Below are positions 1-5,507 of a stretch of DNA of 7,391 nucleotides, piece after piece (the first letter of the stretch is position 1; every line of letters begins with the position of its first letter). The notes below the pieces were generated by a model. The model ran no database searches and had not been told where the DNA came from. It saw only the letters and a program-made list of their open reading frames with translations. Made by a program: the position numbers and the translations under genes. Source of the DNA: Acidobacteriota bacterium. Lineage in GTDB: Bacteria; Acidobacteriota; Polarisedimenticolia; Gp22-AA2. Where the stretch lies: positions 1 to 7,391 of the forward strand of contig JAPUIN010000243.1 in the NCBI GenBank assembly GCA_027297005.1, read 5' to 3'.

Positions 1-1118
1 AGCCAGAAGATGACGTTCGAGCGGCCCGACATCGGGCCGATCCGGATCCCCTGCTCGAACCCGAAATCGGTCGCCGGCACTCCCGAGTAGACACGGTCGG
101 CGAGCCAGGTGTCATTCTTCCTCAGGGCCTTGATCACGGCGGCGGCATGGACGCCGGTCCCGGTCTCGAAGGCGTCACTGCCGACGACCGGATAGTTGTG
201 CGGGATCGGCACCCCGCATCCTTCCGAGATCGCCCCGCAATATTCGGAGAGCCCGGTCAAGTCCCGATCGATCCAGCCGAGCAGGTTCAGGTTGACGAGC
301 AGGAGATCCATCGGGGTATTTCCGGCACGCTCACCGATACCCAGACCGCACCCGTGGACGCGGGAGGCACCGGCGACGATGGCGGCGATCGTGTTCGGGA
401 TCGCCAGGCCGCGATCGCGGTGCCCGTGCCAGTCGATTCCGACGTCGGCTCCCGTCTCGTCGATGACCGATCGCACGAACCGGATCAACTGTGTCACGCC
501 GTGCGGTGTCGCGTGCCCCACCGTGTCGGTGACGCAGATCCGTTTTGCTCCGCACCGGATCGCCGTCGTGTACAGGCGCCGGATCGTCTCGGGATCGGCC
601 CGTGTCGTGTCCTCCGTCACGTACATCACCGGCAGCCCCTCCTTGACGGCGAAGGTGACGGCCTCCTCAGTGTGCTCGAGCAGGGAGTCGATCGTCCAGC
701 CCTCTGTGTAGCATCGGATGGCGGAGGAACCGATGAACAGGCAGGCCTCGATCGGTAACCCGATCTCCGAGGAAATGCGGACGATCGGCTCGATGTCGCG
801 AACCATCGTGCGGGCGGCGCAGTTGGGGCGAATCCGGAGACGGGACGACACGATCTCCCTGCAGAGGGCGGTGACGTCGGCAACCGCCCGCGGCCCGGCT
901 CCAGGAAGACCGACGTCGGCAGTCTCGATCCCAAGGGCATTCATCGACTGCAGGATCCGCACTTTCTGTTCGATCGGAGGATCGACGACACTCGGCCCCT
1001 GCAGACCATCGCGCAGCGTCTCGTCATCGAAGGCGATCGGATGATCCGGCTTCGCGGGCGCGCCAATCTCGTTCCAGTCGTGGATTAGATCAGCCAATCT
1101 CTCGGTGTTGCGCTTCAT
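1..1118 (-). CDS. 2-isopropylmalate/homocitrate synthase-like enzyme (DRE-TIM metallolyase family), C-terminus cut by window edge
   Basis: The minus frame is open from the ATG at 1118-1116 to the window edge, giving 372 residues and no stop. The usual catalytic-domain length suggests only a few tens of residues are missing. Family motifs run in order: DETLRDGLQ at 32-40 (the TLRDGxQ signature, with R36 and D37), EQKVRIL near 50-56, TEDTTRADPE at 168-177 (like the family's PEDASRTDPE), TDTVGHATP at 197-205, the metal-binding WHGHRD at 230-235 (His231 and His233), GIGERAGNTP at 260-269 and MSGRSN at 363-368. Known members use a divalent metal to condense acetyl-CoA with a 2-oxo acid. The substrate cannot be told: isopropylmalate, citramalate, homocitrate or another product are all possible. 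GIGERAGN argues for the LeuA/NifV/CimA group rather than HMG-CoA lyase. No leucine-regulatory (LeuA dimer) domain would fit in the small remainder unless the protein runs far past the edge. No Shine-Dalgarno precedes the ATG; see the promoter entry. It is divergent from the OMP gene. Confidence 0.88.
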   Translation of the reverse strand, partial: MKRNTERLADLIHDWNEIGAPAKPDHPIAFDDETLRDGLQGPSVVDPPIEQKVRILQSMNALGIETADVGLPGAGPRAVADVTALCREIVSSRLRIRPNCAARTMVRDIEPIVRISSEIGLPIEACLFIGSSAIRCYTEGWTIDSLLEHTEEAVTFAVKEGLPVMYVTEDTTRADPETIRRLYTTAIRCGAKRICVTDTVGHATPHGVTQLIRFVRSVIDETGADVGIDWHGHRDRGLAIPNTIAAIVAGASRVHGCGLGIGERAGNTPMDLLLVNLNLLGWIDRDLTGLSEYCGAISEGCGVPIPHNYPVVGSDAFETGTGVHAAAVIKALRKNDTWLADRVYSGVPATDFGFEQGIRIGPMSGRSNVIFW

Positions 1119-1125
1119 GAAACAA

Positions 1126-1155
1126 ATGATAGGAGGCTGCAGGGGATCGTGTCAA
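1126..1155 (-). promoter_or_regulatory. sigma70-type promoter for the isopropylmalate-synthase-like gene
   Basis: On the minus strand a perfect -35 box TTGACA (1155-1150) is followed after 18 bp by TATCAT (1131-1126), a 5/6 match to the -10 consensus. Seven bases (1125-1119) separate the -10 box from the A of the ATG at 1118, so the expected start site falls on or within a base or two of the start codon. This fits the lack of any ribosome-binding site and implies a leaderless or nearly leaderless mRNA. The housekeeping sigma consensus is assumed to apply in this organism. Confidence 0.65.
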
Positions 1156-1266
1156 CAAATTGAAAAGGGAGGCTTCCCCAGCCTAAGGAGCCGTCGCCTG
1201 CGTCCGCGAGATGCACCAGATCGCAGAATCGTACTCACGCTGACATGACATCTCCCGGAGGAATCA

Positions 1267-1297
1267 CCGGAAAGCCGTACCAATCGCGGCTTTCCGG
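1267..1297. repeat. perfect 11-bp inverted repeat in the divergent intergenic region
   Basis: CCGGAAAGCCG (1267-1277) and CGGCTTTCCGG (1287-1297) are perfect reverse complements around a 9-nt spacer. The repeat sits 66 nt upstream of the OMP start codon. It could be a 5'-UTR hairpin of the OMP mRNA, an operator for a dimeric regulator, or a structure separating the two divergent genes. Neither strand shows a T-run after it, so it is not a canonical intrinsic terminator. The rest of 1119-1363 holds the minus-strand promoter and the OMP ribosome-binding site. I found no convincing plus-strand promoter and recognise no riboswitch family. Confidence 0.6.
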
Positions 1298-1363
1298 GCT
1301 ATCCCCCTTGCGCCGCGTCGTGCCCGGACCTAAGTTTTCGAAGTCCTGTATGAGGAGGGTCCG

Positions 1364-2167
1364 ATGAACTCGACGCGCATGACGACCGGCCGTTTCCACC
1401 TGCTCCTGTCTGTCCCGGTGGCGCTGATCGCCGCTCTGGCCTTCCCGGCGCCCGCACACGCCATCGGGGATTACATCGGCGTCGAGGCGGCTCCATGGCT
1501 CCAGAACTTCGATGCGACCGGCGCGATCGGAGACACGGTCCCCGGTACCGAGATCGATTTCGCTGAGACCCTCGGTCTCGATGATTCCACCACGGCCGCC
1601 TCGGGCCGGGTCTGGGTCCGATTATTCAAGAAGAGCCGATTCATCTTCGACTACGCCGATTCGTCGCACAGCGGGTCCGACGTCCTGACGGCGAGCCTCG
1701 ACTTCAATGACACGACGTTTAGTGCTGGCGAGGCGATCAATACCAACCTCGACCTGACACTCCTCCAGGCCAAGTACCGGTATTCATTCGTGAATCTGAA
1801 GGTCGTCGAGGTTGGCATGCATCTCGGTGTGAATCTCGCGCAGGTCGATATGCGGCTCGACGGCTCCGTCACCGGTCTCACGACCCTCGACGAGGATGTG
1901 CCGTTCCCGACCGTCGGCGGCACCGTGATCATCAAGCCGCTCCCGGGTTTCCACATCCGCGCGGAGGTCGATGGCGTGGGGGTCAATATCTCGGGCAACA
2001 AGATTGACATGCTCGACGCCCGGGTGCAGATCGAGTACTACTTTCTGCACTCGTTCGGGGTCTTCGCGGGGTACCGGATGTTCGAATTCGAGATCGACGC
2101 CAAGGACTTCGGCCGGATCGACTCGAGCTTCGACGGTGTCTACGCCGGACTCGCCCTGAAGTTCTGA
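1364..2167 (+). CDS. exported, probable outer-membrane beta-barrel protein
   Basis: A 267-residue protein that begins with a basic N-terminus (MNSTRMTTGR), a hydrophobic core (about 12-28) and an AHA signal-peptidase I site, so cleavage is likely after residue 33, before IGDYIG. The mature part has alternating hydrophobic/polar stretches typical of beta strands (for example LLQAKYRYSF, VQIEYYFL, VFAGYRMFEFEI) and ends in YAGLALKF. The C-terminal Phe after an alternating strand is the usual recognition signal for outer-membrane barrel insertion. Size and strand content suggest a small barrel of perhaps 8-10 strands. The cargo or function is unknown and I recognise no specific family. The ATG is supported by AGGAGG at 1353-1358 with a 5-nt spacer; the second Met at codon 6 has no such site. 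It converges with the ABC permease gene, with 40 nt between stops. Confidence 0.8.
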   Translation: MNSTRMTTGRFHLLLSVPVALIAALAFPAPAHAIGDYIGVEAAPWLQNFDATGAIGDTVPGTEIDFAETLGLDDSTTAASGRVWVRLFKKSRFIFDYADSSHSGSDVLTASLDFNDTTFSAGEAINTNLDLTLLQAKYRYSFVNLKVVEVGMHLGVNLAQVDMRLDGSVTGLTTLDEDVPFPTVGGTVIIKPLPGFHIRAEVDGVGVNISGNKIDMLDARVQIEYYFLHSFGVFAGYRMFEFEIDAKDFGRIDSSFDGVYAGLALKF

Positions 2168-2192
2168 TCGGACAATTGGCGGGCCGACGAAA

Positions 2193-2207
2193 GAGCCAGG
2201 CAGGCTC
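2193..2207. terminator. weak hairpin between convergent genes
   Basis: GAGCC (2193-2197) and GGCTC (2203-2207) form a perfect 5-bp stem around AGGCA in the 40-nt gap between the converging OMP and ABC permease genes. The position suits a bidirectional terminator, but the stem is short, neither side has a T-run, and it abuts the permease stop codon. It is a weak candidate. Confidence 0.2.
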
Positions 2208-2996
2208 CTAGACGACGAGCCGCCGGCGCATCAGATGGATCCCGAGCAGCATGACCGGGACGACTCCGACGAGCAGATAGACGAGATCGCCCAGTAGGTC
2301 GATCGGCAGCCGGCCGAACGACGCCTCGCGCATCACCCGCGTCACATGGGTCAACGGCAGCACCATGGCGAGTGTCTGCGCCCAGCCGGGCAGCACCTCC
2401 AGTGGGAAGAATGTCCCGGAAAACAGAAACATCGGCATGATGAACAGGAAGATCGGGAAGTTGAAGGAATCGATCTGCGGCACGATGCCGGTGAAACAGA
2501 GCGCAATCCCGGCGAAGAAGAGCCCTGCGATGAACGAGAACGGCACGATGATGAGGGCGTGCGGGAAGTGAAGCAGACCAAAAAAGCTGATCGCCAGCAT
2601 CATCAGGGTGCACCCCACGGTTCCTTTCGTCGCACCCCACAGTAATTCCCCGACCATCACGTCCTCGACCGACAGGGGGGTTGTGACGATGGCGTCGAAC
2701 GTTCTCTGGTAGTACATCCGGACGAAGGTGTTGTAGGTGTTCTCGAAGAAGGACTGGAACATCACCTGCGTCGCCAGGAGCCCCGGCGCGATGAAGGCCG
2801 TGTAGCCGACCGGCTCGCCGCCGTACGGCACCTCCTTGACCAGCGCACCGATCCCCGCCCCGAAGGCGACGAGGTACAGCACCGGCTCGAGCAGCGGAGG
2901 GAAGAGATTCGTTTTCCAGGTGACGAAGTAGACGTCGCGATTCCGCTCCCAGACTCGCAGGGATCGGGTGCTGATGTTTCGAATCAGATCGATCAC
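2208..2996 (-). CDS. ABC-2 type (NodJ-like) exporter permease
   Basis: A 262-residue integral membrane protein of the ABC-2 permease family, the normal length for NodJ/DrrB-type subunits. About six transmembrane segments can be seen, roughly at 33-52, 64-82, 118-141, 146-168, 177-198 and 236-256. The family features YTAFIAPGLLA (65-75), FxxMYYQRTFDAIVTTPLS (about 91-109) and SGTFFPLEVLP (193-203) are clear. The protein would form the inner-membrane channel with the ATPase encoded just upstream. In rhizobia NodIJ exports lipochito-oligosaccharide; nothing here supports that substrate, and many non-symbiotic bacteria carry related pairs of unknown cargo. The start is GTG at 2996, overlapping the ATPase stop codon by 4 nt (GTGA on the minus strand), which indicates translational coupling. 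The call as an ABC-2 permease is firm; the cargo is unknown. Confidence 0.93.
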   Translation of the reverse strand: MIDLIRNISTRSLRVWERNRDVYFVTWKTNLFPPLLEPVLYLVAFGAGIGALVKEVPYGGEPVGYTAFIAPGLLATQVMFQSFFENTYNTFVRMYYQRTFDAIVTTPLSVEDVMVGELLWGATKGTVGCTLMMLAISFFGLLHFPHALIIVPFSFIAGLFFAGIALCFTGIVPQIDSFNFPIFLFIMPMFLFSGTFFPLEVLPGWAQTLAMVLPLTHVTRVMREASFGRLPIDLLGDLVYLLVGVVPVMLLGIHLMRRRLVV

Positions 2997-3907
2997 TCCC
3001 GCAGCTCCCTCCCGGTCAGCTTGAGGAACAGATCCTCGAGCCCCGCCGTCCTGACCGTGCAGCGCTCGGAATGGAATCGCTCCGCGATCTCCGCGAAGAC
3101 CGTGTCGCCATGATCCGTGTAGATGAAAAGCCGGTCAGTGTCAGTCTCGAAGTCCCAGCCACTCACGCGGGCGTGCTCGAGAAGTCCCTCGGGATAACCC
3201 CAGACCTCCACGACCTCCTTCCCTACCCTCGTCCGCACCAGCTCCGTCGGCGGTCCATCCACGAGGATTGTCCCATGATCCATGATCACGAGCCGATCAC
3301 AGAGGAGCTGCGCTTCATCCATGTAGTGGGTCGTCAGGAGAATCGTCGTCCCCTGCCTGCGCAGGCTCCGGATTCGATCCCAGACCAGGTGGCGCGACTG
3401 AGGATCGAGTCCGGTGGTCGGCTCGTCCAGGATCAAGAGGTCCGGCCGGTTCAGCAGAGCCCGCGCGATCACGAGCCTCCGCTTCAGTCCCCCCGACAAC
3501 TCGCGAATCCGATCATCCCGGCGTTCCCACAGTCCCATGAACTCCAGCAGCTCGCGGGCCCGCCGTTCGGCCTCGCGCCGTGGAATTCCGAAGTATCGAC
3601 CGAACACCAGCAGGTTCTTAACGACCGAGAAATCGGGATCGAGATTGTCCTCCTGCTGGCAGACGCCGACGCGCGCCTTGATCCGCCTCGGCTCCTGCAA
3701 AACATCCATGCCGAAGACGGTCAGCATCCCCGAGCTCGGTGGCGAGACGCAAACAATCATCTTCACGATGGAGGTCTTCCCCGCGCCATTGGGCCCCAGG
3801 AGACCGAAACACTCCCCCTTTCGGATGGCGAAATCGACGCCCGCGACAGCCATGAAATCACCGTACATCTTCTGCAGTCCCCGCGCCTCGATGACGTTCG
3901 ACACCAT
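2993..3907 (-). CDS. NodI-like ABC exporter ATPase
   Basis: A 304-residue nucleotide-binding subunit. Motifs: Walker A GPNGAGKT at 38-45, Q-loop around QQEDNLD (84-90), signature LSGGLKRR at 137-144, Walker B LLILDEP at 157-163 with catalytic Glu162, D-loop GLDP at 166-169 and H-loop His194 (TTHYMDEA). The stretches NLLVFGRYFGIPRRE and DEPTTGLDPQSRHLVW are very close to what I recall of NodI. The last ~90 residues are the DrrA/NodI-type C-terminal extension. It powers the permease encoded directly downstream. The start is uncertain: GAGGG at 3914-3910 lies only 2 nt from the ATG (3907) but 5 nt from a GTG that is codon 2 (3904-3902), so translation may start one codon later. No clear -35/-10 pair was found in the 345-nt spacer upstream, although the spacer and its hairpins suggest a separate transcript from the PDZ operon. 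Confidence 0.94.
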   Translation of the reverse strand: MVSNVIEARGLQKMYGDFMAVAGVDFAIRKGECFGLLGPNGAGKTSIVKMIVCVSPPSSGMLTVFGMDVLQEPRRIKARVGVCQQEDNLDPDFSVVKNLLVFGRYFGIPRREAERRARELLEFMGLWERRDDRIRELSGGLKRRLVIARALLNRPDLLILDEPTTGLDPQSRHLVWDRIRSLRRQGTTILLTTHYMDEAQLLCDRLVIMDHGTILVDGPPTELVRTRVGKEVVEVWGYPEGLLEHARVSGWDFETDTDRLFIYTDHGDTVFAEIAERFHSERCTVRTAGLEDLFLKLTGRELRE

Positions 3908-3908
3908 A

Positions 3909-3926
3909 ACCCTCGAAAGAAAGGGT
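3909..3926 (-). promoter_or_regulatory. possible hairpin covering the ribosome-binding site of the ABC ATPase
   Basis: On the minus-strand mRNA ACCCT (3926-3922) can pair with AGGGT (3913-3909) across an 8-nt loop. The downstream arm contains most of the GAGGG Shine-Dalgarno sequence, and only one base separates it from the ATG. Such a hairpin could limit initiation. The stem is only 5 bp, so this is tentative. Confidence 0.25.
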
Positions 3927-4054
3927 CCCTACGGTACCATTTCGTGTGAACGGCAGCACCATCCACTGCTTCAGTTCGCTGTTCTGCCGATTCTGTGGAG
4001 TGATCTGATTCGCGTGGTGGGAATCTGGAGCTGCCCGGTGAGATATGGGGAGGG

Positions 4055-4064
4055 CGATTAATCG
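4055..4064. promoter_or_regulatory. AT-core 10-bp palindrome, possible operator
   Basis: CGATTAATCG is a perfect palindrome about 148 bp upstream of the ABC ATPase start, in the only intergenic region that can hold its promoter. Its AT-rich centre stands out from the GC-rich surroundings. It could be a regulator site, but 10 bp is short and there is no second copy nearby, so this is a weak proposal. Confidence 0.2.
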
Positions 4065-4128
4065 GTGGGTTCCCGGGGGAGCAATTCGCACTGCGGGCGG
4101 CGGCCAACAACCTTCGTGAGGCCCGTCG

Positions 4129-4173
4129 GAGGGGGTCGGCGCGCCGCTCAGCGTCGCCACCCCCGACCCCCTC
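4129..4173. terminator. 11-bp perfect GC-rich stem-loop
   Basis: GAGGGGGTCGG (4129-4139) and CCGACCCCCTC (4163-4173) are perfect reverse complements around a 23-nt loop that itself starts within the palindrome GGCGCGCC (4138-4145). It lies about 80 nt past the stop codon of the PDZ gene. Neither strand has a T-run after it, so it is not a classic intrinsic terminator. It could be a U-tail-less terminator or an mRNA 3'-end stabiliser of the PDZ operon. Confidence 0.45.
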
Positions 4174-4205
4174 AACCTGCAATACATCCTGACCCCGCGG
4201 GGCGG

Positions 4206-4221
4206 GTGCCTTCGCAGGCAC
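4206..4221 (-). terminator. hairpin with GCGA tetraloop after the PDZ gene
   Basis: On the minus strand the sequence folds as GTGCCT, loop GCGA, AGGCAC: a perfect 6-bp stem capped by a GNRA tetraloop, 31 nt past the PDZ stop codon. GNRA capping occurs only in the minus-strand transcript, consistent with a 3'-end structure of this operon. No U-tract follows; the 10-bp palindrome CCCCGCGGGG (4193-4202) comes next instead. Confidence 0.4.
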
Positions 4222-4252
4222 GCCGCCGCGTGCGGGCCGTCTGAACCGCTCG

Positions 4253-5488
4253 TCAGATCGCGATGGTGGATTCCCGGCTCAGATCCGGCAAACGATTACG
4301 GTAGCGCTCCCGTTCGATGCGATGGCGATAGCGCTGCATCCTGTAGTTCTGCCTGCGCAGATGCCGCTCGAGATGCTGAAGGCGCCTCTCCTCTCCCCGC
4401 AGCTCGTGGTGCATCGATCGGATGCGATCGACCTGCTCGTGGATCCGCTCGGTCCCTTCGTGCGGGGCATCTTTCCACTCCCACCGAGTTTCCCCGCCGC
4501 CCGTGCTCTCCTCGGGTAACGTGGCCGTCAGCGTGCGCTCGCGCCGCTCCCGCATCAACGTGATGTCGATCGTCTGTCCCTTCCGTTCCCGCAGAGCCCG
4601 GCGCAGCCCCCCCGGACCATCGATCTCCTCGTCATCGATCCTCAGAATCACGTCACCGGCCCGGACGCCGGCCTCGGCCGCCACGCTCTCCTCTTTAACG
4701 GAGCGGACCAGCACGCCGGCCTCCCCCTTGACCCCAAAGAACTCACGCAGCTGACCGTTGAGGGATTCCACCGAAACTCCGAGCAGCACCGTGCCGTGCT
4801 TGGCACTGAAGATATTGTCGATCATGTGAGGAATGTCGAAATCAATGTCCGGCATCTCGAAGTCCGGGATCTCGAAGTCCGGGATCTTGATCTTGCGGAC
4901 GATCCTGGTGAAGTCGTGGCCCGCGCCCCCTTTTTCGAGCTCCGCCTCCACGGTCCGCGTAGAACCATTGCGGAACAGCTCCAGCCTTACCGTGCGGCCG
5001 GCGGGCGTCTCCCGAACCAATCGAGTGAGCTGGGCGACCCCCTGGACGGTGGTGTCCTGGAAGGTCAGGATGACATCCCCTTTCTTCAGGCCGGCTTTCT
5101 CGGCCGGGCTACCCGAAAGAACCGCCTGCACCTCGGCCCCCGCAACGTCGCGAAGCCCCAGTTCGTTTGCCCTCTCTTCGTCGACGTCGGCGATGGTCAC
5201 GCCGAGCCATGTCCCGCTCGCCCCGAAGAAAAACATGTTCGCATCGGCATGCGGCGCCAACACCGCTTCATGGTCGTCAATCTCTTCGTCGCCGGACCGA
5301 TCCACAACCCACGCGATCTCATGCCCCGACACGGCTGAGGGCGCCGGTGAAACTGGAGGCACCGGCGATACAGTCGGAGCCGGGGCGGGCTCCGGCACGG
5401 TCGCCGACGAAGGCAACGGCGCGGCCGCCAGAAAGACGAACGCGATGAAACAGACCATGAGAAGGAAAAGCTTTGTTCGGACGCTCAT
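4253..5488 (-). CDS. exported tandem-PDZ protein without protease domain, Arg-rich helical tail
   Basis: A 411-residue protein. Residues 1-29 form an N-terminal signal (MSVRTK, hydrophobic core 7-23), followed by a Pro/Ala/Val-rich linker (31-53). PDZ1 covers about 92-187 (carboxylate-loop WLGV at 94-97; GSPAEKAGLKKGDVIL at 126-141) and PDZ2 about 232-325 (LLGV at 235-238; AGVRAGDVILRID at 273-285). They are joined by an acidic linker with repeated IPDFE-like units (202-220). The C-terminus (about 346-400) is a predicted amphipathic helix or coiled coil with 17 Arg and no Lys. The HtrA/DegP-style PDZ pair is present, but there is no trypsin-like domain or GDSGG-type motif, so the protein is more likely an adaptor or peptide sensor in the periplasm than a protease. 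It lies 19 nt after the DUF4097-like gene, probably in one operon. A G-rich site (GGGGGGTG, 4 nt before ATG) serves as the likely ribosome-binding site. Confidence 0.88.
   Translation of the reverse strand: MSVRTKLFLLMVCFIAFVFLAAAPLPSSATVPEPAPAPTVSPVPPVSPAPSAVSGHEIAWVVDRSGDEEIDDHEAVLAPHADANMFFFGASGTWLGVTIADVDEERANELGLRDVAGAEVQAVLSGSPAEKAGLKKGDVILTFQDTTVQGVAQLTRLVRETPAGRTVRLELFRNGSTRTVEAELEKGGAGHDFTRIVRKIKIPDFEIPDFEMPDIDFDIPHMIDNIFSAKHGTVLLGVSVESLNGQLREFFGVKGEAGVLVRSVKEESVAAEAGVRAGDVILRIDDEEIDGPGGLRRALRERKGQTIDITLMRERRERTLTATLPEESTGGGETRWEWKDAPHEGTERIHEQVDRIRSMHHELRGEERRLQHLERHLRRQNYRMQRYRHRIERERYRNRLPDLSRESTIAI
4848..4892 (-). repeat. 15-bp tandem repeat, three units, inside the PDZ gene
   Basis: Units 4848-4862, 4863-4877 and 4878-4892 share the plus-strand core TCCGGGATCTCGAAG. 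The first two differ at one base and the third diverges at its 3' end. They encode the IPDFE/IPDFE/MPD-type units between the two PDZ domains. The near-identity at nucleotide level points to recent slippage expansion of the linker. Confidence 0.8.
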
Positions 5489-5507
5489 TCAACACCCCCC
5501 TGTGGGC

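Larger units (their letters stand above)
3908..4252. other. non-coding spacer between the PDZ operon and the ABC exporter operon
   Basis: This 345-nt stretch has no credible gene: its open frames are run-throughs of neighbouring genes in other frames and lack ribosome-binding sites. It holds two GC-rich hairpins on its right side, the 10-bp palindrome CCCCGCGGGG at 4193-4202, the AT-core palindrome CGATTAATCG at 4055-4064 and the start-proximal hairpin of the ATPase gene. A promoter for the ABC operon is expected here, but I could not place a convincing one. A small RNA cannot be excluded. Confidence 0.6.

Noticed and set aside
147..758. Plus-strand frames over the isopropylmalate-synthase-like gene
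   Set aside because: They are antisense to a minus-strand frame with a full series of family motifs.
1..1118. HMG-CoA lyase identity, suggested by RDGLQ
   Set aside because: The GIGERAGN and TEDTTRADPE-type motifs and the overall order fit the isopropylmalate/homocitrate synthase group better.
1170..1184. AGGCT/AGCCT hairpin that on the minus strand is followed by a T-rich stretch, resembling a terminator
   Set aside because: The stem is only 5 bp, the T-stretch is interrupted, and no minus-strand gene lies upstream for it to terminate.
1158..1190. Possible plus-strand promoter for the OMP gene (TTGAAA with CTAAGG 17 bp later)
   Set aside because: The -10 box matches the consensus poorly, so it cannot be supported.
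1190..1363. Riboswitch in the OMP leader
   Set aside because: I compared it by eye with cyclic-di-GMP and cobalamin class features and found no conserved core; only the simple inverted repeat stands out.
3071..3949. Plus-strand open frame opposite the ABC ATPase
   Set aside because: No recognisable domain; the opposite strand carries all ABC ATPase motifs.
4253..5488. HtrA/DegP-type serine protease
   Set aside because: Both PDZ domains are present, but there is no trypsin-like domain and no Ser-active-site motif; the N-terminal region is only a signal and a Pro-rich linker.
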